Below the pieces are notes generated by a model, which was not told where the DNA came from, made no database searches, and saw only the letters and a list, made by a program, of their open reading frames with translations. Both the position numbers and the translations under genes were made by a program. From positions 1 to 64,000 of the forward strand of contig NZ_PCPG01000018.1 in the NCBI RefSeq assembly GCF_002979655.1: DNA of 64,000 bases. The letters run 5' to 3'. This stretch comes from Microbacterium sp. MYb45 (GTDB lineage Bacteria; Actinomycetota; Actinomycetes; Actinomycetales; Microbacteriaceae). This document shows, in pieces, positions 1-8,308 of the stretch; positions within the stretch are counted from its first letter, which is position 1; every line of letters begins with the position of its first letter.

Positions 1-10
1 CCGACCCCTG

Positions 11-91
11 GTACGGATGTCGGGAGAGTGCACGGATGCAGGACGACACGCCGTGCGTCGGCCCTGCAACCGTGCATCCGTCCGACAAGTG
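11..91 (+). repeat. 81-bp dispersed repeat, copy B1
   Basis: First of three copies of an 81-bp element that begins GTACGGATGTCGGGAG and ends GTCCGACAAGTG. The other copies are at 11113-11193 (same strand) and 51824-51904 (opposite strand), and all three have the same length between these end motifs. The sequence is built from CGGATG/TCGG words and their complements. It lies downstream of the minus-strand permease gene at 184, and the remaining bases to 183 are GC-rich with hairpin potential but no gene. Its function is unknown. Confidence 0.75.
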
Positions 92-183
92 CTCGGCCAC
101 GGAGGGAACTCGGGCGCCGCGGTCGGGCCCCGGGGGCCGGCCGCCGCGGCTCGGCCGCCGAAGAAACCCGGCCCCCGCCCGGC

Positions 184-1104
184 CTACTTGACGCTGCCCG
201 CGGTCAGACCGCCGACCAGGCGCTTCTCGATGAGCATGAACAGGATGACCACCGGCAGGATCGCGACGATCGAGACGCCGAACACATACTGCCAGCTGGT
301 CTCGTACTGCCCGACGAACTTGGTGAGCGCGACCGACAGTGGCTGGTTCTTGTCGGTCGACAGGATCACGAGGGAGGCCGCGAACTCGTTCCAGCAGGCG
401 ACGAACGTGAACACGATCGCGGTGACGATGCCCGGCCACACGAGCGGCAGGTTGATCTTGAACAGCACGGTGAATCGCCCCGCGCCGTCGATCTGCGCGG
501 CCTCGTCGACCTCTTTCGGGATGCCGGCGAAGAAGGAGTGCATGATCCACACGGCGAACGACAGGTTGAAGGCGGCGTTGATGAAGATCATCGCCATCCA
601 GGTGTCGCCAAGCCCGAGCACGGTGAACTGTCGGAACAGACCCGAGGTGAGTACGGCGGGCTGCAGCATCTGCGTGATGATCACGAGGAACAGGAACACC
701 ATGCGGCCGGGGAACTTGAACCGGGCCGTGTAGTACGCCGCCGGCAGCGATACCAGCAGCACGAGCAGCGTCGCGAAGACGGCGATGACGATCGTGGAGA
801 TCAGGTTGTACGGCAGCGGCGTCTCGGGGGTCGACCACATCGTGATGTAGTTCTCCCAGTGCCACTCCGTGGGGAGGTAGGTCGGGTCCACCGACCGGAT
901 CTGCGGCTTCGTCTTCACGGAGCCGAAGAACATGATCAGGTACGGCAGTACGAAGATCGCGAGCACCAGGAATCCGGCCGCCATGCGCAGGATCACGCGG
1001 GGGAGCGTCACCTGGTCCTCGGTGTAGCGGCGCTTGCGCCCCGGGATGCGGGGGGCGGCGCCGTCGCCGGCGGTGGTCACGAGGGCAGTCTCGGTCACGG
1101 TCAT
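184..1104 (-). CDS. carbohydrate ABC transporter permease (MalG-like)
   Basis: Inner-membrane permease of a CUT1-type sugar importer, 306 aa, the usual length for MalG-like subunits. After a basic cytoplasmic N-terminus (to about residue 40) come about six membrane segments. The coupling loop is readable as AAQIDGAGRFTVLFKINLPL, the EAA-type motif that contacts the ATPase. The start at 1104 is supported by an AGGAGGT-like ribosome-binding site inside the 3' end of the preceding permease gene, leaving a 2-nt gap. It is last in the operon SBP-permease-permease. No ATPase gene is present, which is common in actinobacteria where a shared MsiK-type ATPase serves several importers; that part is inference. 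Confidence 0.9.
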   Translation of the reverse strand: MTVTETALVTTAGDGAAPRIPGRKRRYTEDQVTLPRVILRMAAGFLVLAIFVLPYLIMFFGSVKTKPQIRSVDPTYLPTEWHWENYITMWSTPETPLPYNLISTIVIAVFATLLVLLVSLPAAYYTARFKFPGRMVFLFLVIITQMLQPAVLTSGLFRQFTVLGLGDTWMAMIFINAAFNLSFAVWIMHSFFAGIPKEVDEAAQIDGAGRFTVLFKINLPLVWPGIVTAIVFTFVACWNEFAASLVILSTDKNQPLSVALTKFVGQYETSWQYVFGVSIVAILPVVILFMLIEKRLVGGLTAGSVK

Positions 1105-1106
1105 GA

Positions 1107-2081
1107 TCAGACCTCCTTCATGGGCTTGACGATCTTCACGTAGGCCGCGACGATCACGATGACGATGAGGAACGCGACCACCGAGAGGGCGCTCGCGACA
1201 TCCACCTTCTTCTGCAGCTCGATGTACTTGAAGATGAGCGTCATGATCGTGTCGGCGCCGTAGCCCGGTATCGACCCGGTCATCACCTTCAGGATCGGCA
1301 GCGAGTTGAAGACGTTGATGATGTTGATGAGCACCGCGACCGCCAGCGCACTGCGCAGCTGCGGGAGGATGATCGACCAGTAGGTGCGGGCCGGGCTCGC
1401 GCCGTCCATCTTCGCCGCCTCGATCGCGTCGGCCGGGACCGCCTGGAGTCCGGCGAGGATCGTGTACGTCGTGAACGGCAGCGATACGAAGATCGCGATC
1501 ACGATCGACCAGGTGAAGGCCGTCGCGGGGTTCTTGGTCCAGCCGTACCCGACGGCGTCATCCGAGAGCCCGATGTCGTAGAGGAACTTGTTGAAGATCC
1601 CGAAATACGGCTCAAGGCTGTAGTAGAAGACCATCGTCGTCATGACGACGGATGCCGCCCAGGGCACGATGACGGCCATGCGCACGAGCTGGCGTCCGGG
1701 GAACGCCTTGTTGAGGATCTGCGCGAGGCCGAGCGAGATGACGACCGTGAACAGCACGACCGACACGACCCACACGATCGTGCGGAAGAAGATCGGCCAG
1801 AACTCGGCGAACGTGAAGACCGTGACGAAGTTGTCGAAGCCCACCGATCCCTTGTCGAGGCCCGACAGCGAGATGTCCCGTGTCGAGTTGAAGAACATCA
1901 CCCCGGCGGGGAAGAACACCACGCCGATGATGAGGAGGAGTGCGGGTGCGATCCAGGGCAGAGCCTGGAGCAGGTCCTTTCCGCCCGGCCTGCCGCGCAC
2001 GGCATCCGGGGTCTTCCGGGGGCGGGGGCGGCCGGTGGTGGCCGCCCCCGCGAGGTTCGAGGACTCTGTCTTCTGGCTCAT
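1107..2081 (-). CDS. sugar ABC transporter permease (MalF-like)
   Basis: Second membrane subunit of the same CUT1 importer, 324 aa. A hydrophilic N-terminal tail of about 40 residues is followed by six predicted membrane spans. The EAA-type loop reads AIEAAKMDGASPARTYWSII near residue 225. It lies 30 nt downstream of the solute-binding protein gene and 2 nt upstream of its partner permease, so the three are one transcription unit. Opposite-strand neighbours encode sugar-phosphate enzymes, which suggests an amino sugar or hexose substrate rather than a specific one that can be named. Confidence 0.9.
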   Translation of the reverse strand: MSQKTESSNLAGAATTGRPRPRKTPDAVRGRPGGKDLLQALPWIAPALLLIIGVVFFPAGVMFFNSTRDISLSGLDKGSVGFDNFVTVFTFAEFWPIFFRTIVWVVSVVLFTVVISLGLAQILNKAFPGRQLVRMAVIVPWAASVVMTTMVFYYSLEPYFGIFNKFLYDIGLSDDAVGYGWTKNPATAFTWSIVIAIFVSLPFTTYTILAGLQAVPADAIEAAKMDGASPARTYWSIILPQLRSALAVAVLINIINVFNSLPILKVMTGSIPGYGADTIMTLIFKYIELQKKVDVASALSVVAFLIVIVIVAAYVKIVKPMKEV

Positions 2082-2111
2082 TCGGGTACCCGAACCTCTC
2101 CGTCAGCGGGC

Positions 2112-3356
2112 TCAGCCCGCGTCGACCTGCGCCTGGATCTCGGTCAGCACATCCTGCGCCGGCTTCGACTGCAGCTGACCGAACAGCGACTTGAACGCAC
2201 CGTCGGCGGCGGACCACTTCGGGTTCGTCGACGGGTAGAACTGGGCGTCGGGCAGCACGTCGAGGAACGGCTTGAGGGCCTCCTCGCCGGCGAGCTGCTC
2301 GGCACCGGACTTGGTGACGGGCAGGAAGCCTTCGGCCTGTACCCACGGCACGTACACGTCGGCCGAGTAGTAGTAGTCGAAGAACTTGGTGATCGCCTCC
2401 TGCTTGTCGCCGTCGTTCTCGAAGGCCATCAGCTGGTCCATGACGCCGAGCGTGAACGGCGAGCCGTCCTTGGTCGGGATCGGGACGATGGAGTAGTCCA
2501 GGTCGGGGTTGCCGTCGGCGATCTGGCCGACCGTCGGCGGGAGGCCGACCTGCATGCCGATCTTGCCCTGGATGAAGATGTCCATCAGAGGCGAGCGCTG
2601 CGTCGAACCGGGGTCGGCCTGGGTCGCACCGGCGTCGATCATCTTCTTGATCTGCTCGGCGCCGACGAGGTTCTCCGGGGTGTCGATCGTGATCTCGGAC
2701 TCATCGCCGAACGATCCGCCGCCGCCCCACAGCCACACGGCCGCCTCGGCCTGCGCCTCTTCGGATCCGAGCGGCATGCCGTAGCCGGCGACGCCCCCGC
2801 CGAGTGCCGACACCTTGGTCGCGGCATCCAGCAGCGAGTCCCAGTCGGTCGGCGCCTCGACACCGGCCTGCTCGAGCAGCGCGTTGTTGACGAACAGGGC
2901 GCGGGCCGACGCGATCATCGGCAGCGCGTAGGCGGTGCCGTCGATCTCGGCGTTCTTCAGGAACGACTCCTGGAAATCGGAGAAGGTCTCCTTCGAGACG
3001 ACGTCTTCCGTCGGGTAGAGCAGCTCATCGCCGACGAAGCCCGCGAAGGGTCCGCCGTTGTAGATGTCGGGAGCCTCGCCCGCCTGGATCTTGGTGGAGA
3101 CGACCTTCTCGAGGTTGTCCCAGGACTGCACCTCGAGCTTGACCTTGATGTCGGGGTTGGCCTTCTCGAACCCGTCGATCACGGTCTCCCAGTTCGCCTT
3201 GGTGCCGTCGGAGTAGCTGGGGACGAGCAGGTCGAGGGTCGCTGAGCCCTCTTCGCCTCCGCCGTCTCCGGACGATCCGCCGAACCCGCACGAAGCGAGC
3301 GAGAGCGTGGCGACGGCCGCAATGGCGGCGGCGCCGAACCGCAGTGACTTCTTCAT
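2112..3356 (-). CDS. extracellular sugar-binding lipoprotein of ABC importer
   Basis: Solute-binding protein, 414 aa, of the family that feeds CUT1 importers. The start at 3356 gives a clean lipoprotein signal: basic MKKSLR, a hydrophobic core, and lipobox LASC with the lipidated cysteine at residue 23, followed by a Gly/Ser/Glu-rich linker. An upstream in-frame extension to 3440 would bury this signal and is rejected. The mature domain has the typical SBP family 1 layout, with a hinge-type DWDSLLDAATK segment. It is first in the minus-strand operon with the two permeases and is transcribed from the promoter region near 3560-3588, divergent from the SIS gene. Confidence 0.92.
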   Translation of the reverse strand: MKKSLRFGAAAIAAVATLSLASCGFGGSSGDGGGEEGSATLDLLVPSYSDGTKANWETVIDGFEKANPDIKVKLEVQSWDNLEKVVSTKIQAGEAPDIYNGGPFAGFVGDELLYPTEDVVSKETFSDFQESFLKNAEIDGTAYALPMIASARALFVNNALLEQAGVEAPTDWDSLLDAATKVSALGGGVAGYGMPLGSEEAQAEAAVWLWGGGGSFGDESEITIDTPENLVGAEQIKKMIDAGATQADPGSTQRSPLMDIFIQGKIGMQVGLPPTVGQIADGNPDLDYSIVPIPTKDGSPFTLGVMDQLMAFENDGDKQEAITKFFDYYYSADVYVPWVQAEGFLPVTKSGAEQLAGEEALKPFLDVLPDAQFYPSTNPKWSAADGAFKSLFGQLQSKPAQDVLTEIQAQVDAG

Positions 3357-3559
3357 GTGTATTGCATTCCTCACTGTGAGTGTCCGTCCCTCGGCGGCAG
3401 GCCGCTTCGGGAAGGGGGTGTGGTGCACAGTCGCAAGCACATCTCACGCGACAGTGCGTGGTGACCGCTTCGCCGGGTGGCATCCGCGATCGTTCAAGCC
3501 GGGGCTCGGGGGTTCTCGGCGACGATCGGAATCGACGACGAGGCGTTGGAACTTGTCCG

Positions 3560-3588
3560 ATTATTTGTCAGGGGAACAAACAAATCAA
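3560..3588 (-). promoter_or_regulatory. predicted sigma-70 promoter for the sugar ABC operon
   Basis: On the minus strand a -35 TTGATT (3583-3588) and a -10 AATAAT (3560-3565) are separated by exactly 17 bp, inside an unusually AT-rich patch. The same patch contains repeated TTTGT/ACAAA words that could be a DeoR-family operator overlapping the promoter. The leader to the lipoprotein start would be about 200 nt. Prediction from sequence only. Confidence 0.5.
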
Positions 3589-3601
3589 GGGTAAGTGGGG
3601 G

Positions 3602-3629
3602 TTGTCGTTGTTTTCCGCCATACTATGAT
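3602..3629 (+). promoter_or_regulatory. predicted promoter for the SIS-ROK-PfkB-aldolase operon
   Basis: A plus-strand -35 TTGTCG (3602-3607) and -10 TATGAT (3624-3629) with a 16-bp spacer precede the SIS gene start at 3686. It faces away from the ABC promoter, so both arms could be controlled from the same short region. Confidence 0.4.
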
Positions 3630-3651
3630 TGATTCCGGCCTCAAACAATCA
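3626..3651. promoter_or_regulatory. inverted repeat, candidate operator
   Basis: TGATTG (3626-3631) is mirrored by CAATCA (3646-3651), with two further matching pairs inside. It overlaps the -10 of the plus-strand promoter, a position suited to repression, most simply by the DeoR-type protein encoded at the end of this operon. The link to that protein is inference. Confidence 0.35.
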
Positions 3652-3685
3652 CAAGTATGCAACGTCTCGCCAGAAAGGCACCCCG

Positions 3686-4582
3686 ATGACTGAATCACTT
3701 CCCGGCGCGCACATGCGCGAAGAACTCCACTCCCAGCCGCAGATGTGGGCACGGGCTGCCGACCTCACGGCCGAGCAGGGCTTGCTCCCCGCCACCGGTG
3801 CGCGGGTCGCGGTCGTCGGCTGCGGCACGTCGTGGTTCATGGCGCAGTCGTACGCCGCTCTCCGCGAGTCCTCGGGACACGGCGAGACGGATGCGTTCGC
3901 CGCTTCCGAGGCGTTCATCGACCGGGGATACGACGCCGTCGTCGCGCTGACGCGATCCGGCACGACCAGCGAGGTGCTCGAGCTCGTCGACCGCGTCAAG
4001 GGACGCATCCGCACGATCGGTGTCATCGGCGACCCGACGTCGCCGCTCGCGTCGCTCGTCGACGATGCGGTACTGCTGCCGTTCGCGGACGAGAAGTCCG
4101 TGGTGCAGACGCGCTTCGCCACGACGGCCCTCGCCCTGTTCCGTGCCTCGCTCGGCGAAGACCTGTCCGCGGCGATCGCCGATGCCGAGGCCGTGCTCGC
4201 GGAGCCCGGCGATGACGAGCTGCGTGACGCCGAGCAGTACACGTTCCTCGGACGCGGCTGGACGATCGGTCTCGCCCACGAAGCCGCTCTGAAGCTGCGG
4301 GAGTCGTCGCAGTCGTGGACCGAGGCCTACCCGTCGATGGACTACCGCCACGGTCCGATCGCCATCGCCGCTCCCGGCCGGGTGACGTGGCAGTTCGGCG
4401 AGGCTCCGGAGGGGCTCGCCGGCGAGGTGACCGCGACCGGTGCCCGATTCGAGCAGCGGGCGATCGACCCGCTCGCCGACCTCGTGCGGCTGCACCGCAC
4501 GGCGCTCGACCGCGCGGTGGAGCGCGGGCTCGACCCCGATCAGCCGCGCAACCTCACGCGATCCGTCATCCTGGATGCATGA
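3686..4582 (+). CDS. SIS-domain sugar-phosphate isomerase/deaminase (AgaS-like)
   Basis: Cytoplasmic protein of 298 aa with SIS domains like the isomerase half of glucosamine-6-phosphate synthase. The first SIS phosphosugar site is visible as VVGCGTSWFMAQSYAAL and the serine-rich loop as LTRSGTTSEVLELV; the second domain contains FLGRGWTIGLAHEAALKLRE. The start at 3686 is preceded by AGAAAGG; an upstream ATG at 3629 has no site and lies in the promoter. It is first in an operon with ROK and PfkB kinases and a class II aldolase. In galactosamine catabolism an AgaS-type SIS protein converts galactosamine-6-phosphate to tagatose-6-phosphate, so that role fits best; a glucosamine-6-phosphate deaminase is the main alternative. 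Confidence 0.8.
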   Translation: MTESLPGAHMREELHSQPQMWARAADLTAEQGLLPATGARVAVVGCGTSWFMAQSYAALRESSGHGETDAFAASEAFIDRGYDAVVALTRSGTTSEVLELVDRVKGRIRTIGVIGDPTSPLASLVDDAVLLPFADEKSVVQTRFATTALALFRASLGEDLSAAIADAEAVLAEPGDDELRDAEQYTFLGRGWTIGLAHEAALKLRESSQSWTEAYPSMDYRHGPIAIAAPGRVTWQFGEAPEGLAGEVTATGARFEQRAIDPLADLVRLHRTALDRAVERGLDPDQPRNLTRSVILDA

Positions 4583-4606
4583 CCCCACGCATGGCCGGAG
4601 CCGATG

Positions 4607-5599
4607 ATGATCGACCCTGACGCGGCAGCGGCCGTTCCCGACGTCGAACGCGACGCGGCGGGAGACAAGCTCGCCGACGTGCGCGGGCTCGGAGTCGGCG
4701 CGCCCGTCCTGGCATTCGACGTGGGCGGAACCGACATCAAATCGGCGCTGTTCGACGCCGACGGGACGGCGCTCGGGCTCCGTCGCACGCCCACGCCGAT
4801 CGCCGACGGCGACCGCACGCAGGTGCTGCTCGAGCGGCTCGAAGTGCTGGCCGCCGAGCTCCGCGCGGCGCATCCCGACGTCGTTCCGCAGGCGGCCGGA
4901 CTCGTGGTGCCGGGGATCGTGGATGCCGACGCCGGGGTGGGCGTCTTCGCGAGCAATCTGGGCTGGCACGACTCGCCGCTGCGCGACCTCGCCTCCGCTC
5001 GCCTGGGCCTGCCCGTGGCCTTCGATCACGATGTGCGGGCGGCGAGCTGGGCGGAGCGTCGCCTGGGCGGTGCTCGCGATTACGCCGATGCCGTCGTGCT
5101 CGTGATCGGCACGGGCATCGCCGGCGCCCTGCTCGTCGGCGGTGTGCCGTACACCGCCGGTGGCTACGCGGGCGAGATCGGGCACTCTCCCATCGCGGAC
5201 GGGCCGATCTGTCCCTGCGGCGCGCGCGGCTGCCTGGAGGCCGTGGCCTCGGCCGGCGCCATCGCGCGGCGCTACCGGGAGGCGACCGGCATCGCACCCG
5301 ACGGGGCCAAGGACGTGATCGCCCGCGCGGCGGCCGGCGACGAGGTCGCCGCAGAGATCTGGAACTCGGCGCTCGACGCCCTCACGATGTCGCTCGCGCA
5401 GCTCACCGCGGTCGTCGCGCCGCAGGCCGTGGTCATCGGCGGCGGTCTGTCCCGTGCCGGCGGTGCGCTCTTCGACGAACTACGAAGGCGCCTCGCGGAC
5501 CGGCTCAGCTTCCACCGCATCCCCGTGCTCGTCCCCGCCGAACTCTCCGGCAACGCCGGCCTGCTCGGTGCCGCCCTGCGCGCGAGGGAGCTCACGTGA
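4607..5599 (+). CDS. ROK family sugar kinase
   Basis: Predicted ATP-dependent hexose or N-acetylhexosamine kinase, 330 aa. The phosphate loop is LAFDVGGTDIKSALFD. The ROK zinc site is intact: histidine in GEIGHSP and the three cysteines of CPCGARGC (about residues 193-209). No N-terminal helix-turn-helix is present, so it is an enzyme rather than a NagC-type regulator. GGAG at 4597-4600 is 6 nt from the ATG at 4607, favouring it over the ATG at 4604. It lies 24 nt after the SIS gene and overlaps the PfkB gene by GTGA. In this setting it probably phosphorylates the imported amino sugar. Confidence 0.87.
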   Translation: MIDPDAAAAVPDVERDAAGDKLADVRGLGVGAPVLAFDVGGTDIKSALFDADGTALGLRRTPTPIADGDRTQVLLERLEVLAAELRAAHPDVVPQAAGLVVPGIVDADAGVGVFASNLGWHDSPLRDLASARLGLPVAFDHDVRAASWAERRLGGARDYADAVVLVIGTGIAGALLVGGVPYTAGGYAGEIGHSPIADGPICPCGARGCLEAVASAGAIARRYREATGIAPDGAKDVIARAAAGDEVAAEIWNSALDALTMSLAQLTAVVAPQAVVIGGGLSRAGGALFDELRRRLADRLSFHRIPVLVPAELSGNAGLLGAALRARELT

Positions 5600-6540
5600 T
5601 CCTCACCGTCACCCCCAACCCCGCGCTCGACCTCACCTGGCACATCGATCGGCTCGTCGAGGGCGATACGCACCGGGCGGATGCCGGAGTCGCGCGCGCC
5701 GGCGGCAAGGGGCTCAACGTCGCCCGTGTGGCGTACTCCGAAGGAGCGGACGCCCTCGCGGTCACCACGACGGGCGGCCGCGTCGGCGAGGAGTTCGCCG
5801 CCGAGCTCCGCGCCAGCGGAGTGCCGCACGCCCTCGTGTCGGTGGCCGCCGAGACCCGGCGAAGCATCGCCGTGGTCGACGAGACCGCCGGCGACACGAC
5901 GGTCATCAACGAGCGCGGGATCAACCCGACCGACAGCGAGTGGGCCGATCTCCTCGCCGAGGTCGTCGAACGGCTGCCGACTGCGAGGGTTCTCGTCGTC
6001 TCGGGCAGTGTGCCCCCGGGCGCCCCGGAGTCGCTGGTCCCGATGCTCATCGCGGTGGGGAAGGACGCCGGAATCCCGGTCATCGCCGACACCTCGGGTT
6101 CTGCGCTCCTGCGCGCGGCGGATGCCGGTGCCGACATGCTGAAGCCCAATGCGGCCGAACTCGTCGACGCCACCGGCATCACCGACCCCGTCGAGGGTGC
6201 CCGTTCGCTGATCGCCCGCGGCGTCGGGCTCGTGCTGCTCTCGCTGGGCGCCGACGGCATGCTCGCCGTCACCGCCTCCGACCTCGTGCACGCGCGACTC
6301 GACGAACCTCTTGCGGGCAACCCGACCGGCGCCGGAGATGCCGGTGTAGCGGCCTGCGCCGTGCTGTACGCGGAGGGCGAGCGCGACCCCGAGCAGATCC
6401 TCCGCCGCGCCACGGCCTGGTCCGCTGCCGCGGTGCTCGCCCCGCTCGCCGGGGACATCTCCCCGCGCTGGCGCGAGCTCGAACAGCAGCTGCGCGTCTC
6501 GCATCCCGACCCTGAATCGTTCCGGAAGGACCCTTCGTGA
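5596..6540 (+). CDS. PfkB family 1-phosphofructokinase / tagatose-6-phosphate kinase
   Basis: Kinase of 314 aa in the LacC/FruK branch of the PfkB family. It starts MILTVTPNPALDLTW, typical of this branch; the sugar-binding segment is ARAGGKGLNVARVA and the anion-hole/catalytic motif is GNPTGAGDAG with the catalytic Asp at residue 248. The GTG start overlaps the ROK stop as GTGA, so translation is coupled. Placed before an aldolase of the GatY type, it would make tagatose-1,6-bisphosphate from tagatose-6-phosphate. A fructose-1-phosphate kinase role cannot be excluded, but there is no PTS gene nearby. Confidence 0.87.
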   Translation: MILTVTPNPALDLTWHIDRLVEGDTHRADAGVARAGGKGLNVARVAYSEGADALAVTTTGGRVGEEFAAELRASGVPHALVSVAAETRRSIAVVDETAGDTTVINERGINPTDSEWADLLAEVVERLPTARVLVVSGSVPPGAPESLVPMLIAVGKDAGIPVIADTSGSALLRAADAGADMLKPNAAELVDATGITDPVEGARSLIARGVGLVLLSLGADGMLAVTASDLVHARLDEPLAGNPTGAGDAGVAACAVLYAEGERDPEQILRRATAWSAAAVLAPLAGDISPRWRELEQQLRVSHPDPESFRKDPS

Positions 6541-7379
6541 CCCTCGTCTCCGCTCGCGACCTCGTCTCCGCCGCATCCGCCGCCGGCACGGGGATCGGCG
6601 CGTTCAACGTGATCCACCTCGAGACCGCCGAGGGGCTCGTGCGTGCCGCAGCTCTCGCCGAGTTGCCCGTGATCCTGCAGATCTCGCAGAACTGCGCCGA
6701 CTATCACGGCGGGCTCGAGCCGATCGCTCTGGCCACTCTCGCGGTCGCCCGACGCGCGCAGACGCCGGTCGCCGTGCACCTCGATCACGCCGAACGGCCC
6801 GAGCTGGTCGACGAGGCCATCGCGCTGGGCTTCGGGTCGGTCATGTTCGACGGCGGCGCGCTGCCCTACGCCGACAACGTGGCGCTCACGGCATCCGTCG
6901 CAGCCCGGGCCCACGCGGCCGGGGTCTACGTCGAGGGTGAGCTGGGCGAGGTGGGCGGCAAGGACGGTGCACACGCGCCGGGTGTGCGCACCGATCCCGA
7001 CGAGGCCCGGGAGTTCGTCGCGGCGACGGGTGTCGATGCGCTCGCAGTGGCGGTGGGTTCCTCCCACGCGATGACCGACCGCACGGCGTCGCTCGACCTC
7101 GACCTGATCGCGCGGCTGCGAGCGGTGCTGCCCGTTCCGCTCGTCCTGCACGGATCCTCGGGTGTGGCGGATGCCGTGATCGCGGACGCCGTCCGCGCCG
7201 GGATGACCAAGATCAACGTCTCCACGCACCTCAACGGCTTCTTCACCCGGGCGGTGCGCGAGAAGCTCGACGCGGACGAGCGGCTGGTCGACTCGCGCAA
7301 GTACCTCGCGCCTGCCCGCGATGCGCTCGCCGTCGAGGCCGCCCGCATGCTCCGGCTGTTCGCGCTGAAGGGGGCCTGA
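6537..7379 (+). CDS. class II ketose-bisphosphate aldolase (GatY/KbaY-like)
   Basis: Zinc-dependent aldolase of 280 aa, the usual length for tagatose-1,6-bisphosphate aldolases. Motifs in order: HLDHAERPELVDEAI with the catalytic Asp83 and zinc ligand His84; VEGELGEVGGKDG near residue 132; GSSHAM with the second zinc ligand His177; and VLHGSSGV with His205, followed by GMTKINVST, the phosphate-binding end. It starts GTG and overlaps the PfkB stop. It would split the bisphosphate into glyceraldehyde-3-phosphate and dihydroxyacetone phosphate. Fructose-bisphosphate aldolase activity is possible, but the operon favours tagatose-bisphosphate. Confidence 0.85.
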   Translation: MTLVSARDLVSAASAAGTGIGAFNVIHLETAEGLVRAAALAELPVILQISQNCADYHGGLEPIALATLAVARRAQTPVAVHLDHAERPELVDEAIALGFGSVMFDGGALPYADNVALTASVAARAHAAGVYVEGELGEVGGKDGAHAPGVRTDPDEAREFVAATGVDALAVAVGSSHAMTDRTASLDLDLIARLRAVLPVPLVLHGSSGVADAVIADAVRAGMTKINVSTHLNGFFTRAVREKLDADERLVDSRKYLAPARDALAVEAARMLRLFALKGA

Positions 7380-8155
7380 TGAAGCGCGCAGCGCGGCTGA
7401 ACGCGATCCTCGACCTGCTGGCGGCGAGCGGCGAGGTCACGGTGGAAGACCTGGTGGAGCAGTTCGGCGCCTCGTCGGCCACGACCCGCCGCGACCTGGA
7501 TACCCTCGCCGAGCAGCGGCTGCTCACCCGTACGCACGGTGGCGCCGTGGCACAGGCCGTCGCCTACGAGCTGCCCATCCGCTACAAGAGTCACCTGCGC
7601 ACGCAGGAGAAGGACAGCATCGCGCAGACCGCGGCGGGCCTCGTCGCCCCCGGCATGGTGGTCGGGCTGTCCGGCGGCACCACGACCACGGCGATCGCGG
7701 CTGCACTCGCCGCCCGAGACGACCTGTCCGGCAACGGCGGCATCACCGTCGTCACGAATGCCGTGAACATCGCCGCACAGCTCGCCACGCGACCCGACAT
7801 CAAGGTCGTCGTCACCGGCGGCGTCATCCACTCCCGCAGCTACGAGCTCGTCGGTCCGTTCGTCGAACAGCTGCTGCGCGGGGTGCGGCTCGACATCGCC
7901 TTCATCGGCGTGAACGGGATGGATGCCGCCGCGGGTGCCACCACGCAGGACGAGCGCGAGGCCGCCGTCAACCGCATGATGGCCGAACGTGCCCGGCGCG
8001 CGGTCGTGGTCACCGACGGCAGCAAACTCGGCGTCGAGGCCTTCTCGACGGTCGGCGGTGTCGAGCTCTTCCCGACCGTGATCACGGATGCGGGAGCGGA
8101 TGCGGAGGCGCTCGCCGCGCTGCGCGCCGCCGGCTATGCGGTGCTCGTCGCCTGA
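7379..8155 (+). CDS. DeoR/GlpR family transcriptional repressor
   Basis: Sugar-phosphate responsive regulator of 258 aa. The N-terminal winged helix-turn-helix reads ARLNAILDLLAASGEVTVED and then TTRRDLDTLAEQRLLTRTHG, the DeoR signature. The C-terminal DeoRC domain contains VGLSGGTTTTAIAAAL and DIKVVVTGGVIHSRSYELVG, the phosphosugar-sensing fold. It overlaps the aldolase stop by ATGA and ends the operon. It most likely represses this operon and the divergent ABC operon through the AT-rich sites at 3555-3651, being relieved by a pathway intermediate; the target sites are inferred. Confidence 0.88.
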   Translation: MKRAARLNAILDLLAASGEVTVEDLVEQFGASSATTRRDLDTLAEQRLLTRTHGGAVAQAVAYELPIRYKSHLRTQEKDSIAQTAAGLVAPGMVVGLSGGTTTTAIAAALAARDDLSGNGGITVVTNAVNIAAQLATRPDIKVVVTGGVIHSRSYELVGPFVEQLLRGVRLDIAFIGVNGMDAAAGATTQDEREAAVNRMMAERARRAVVVTDGSKLGVEAFSTVGGVELFPTVITDAGADAEALAALRAAGYAVLVA

Positions 8156-8194
8156 TCCGGGACGTTCGGCGACTGGGCCCTCAGCGCACAGCCT

Positions 8195-8261
8195 GAAGGA
8201 GTTCTCGCGTTCTGAAGGACCGATTCGCGCATCCGGTCCTTCAGAACGCGAGAACTCCTTC
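8195..8261. repeat. hairpin repeat, copy A1
   Basis: Perfect inverted repeat: 27-bp arms (8195-8221 and 8235-8261) around a 13-nt loop, beginning GAAGGAGTTCTCGCG and ending in the complement. It begins 39 nt after the stop of the DeoR gene. It belongs to the same family as the elements at 24613, 26296 and 26887, with TTCTC in place of ATCTC in the outer arm. It could act as a transcription terminator or be a small non-autonomous palindromic element. Confidence 0.8.
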
Positions 8262-8308
8262 GAGAGCGGTGCAGTGCCGTGCGGACAGACGTGAGCCCGG
8301 ACACCCCA

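Noticed and set aside
11..91. 81-bp repeat as part of a CRISPR array or an IS end
   Set aside because: Single copies at three distant places, no spacers, and no transposase nearby.
3307..3628. Short plus-strand frames in the divergent promoter region upstream of the SIS gene
   Set aside because: They overlap the solute-binding protein signal sequence and predicted promoters and show no coding character.
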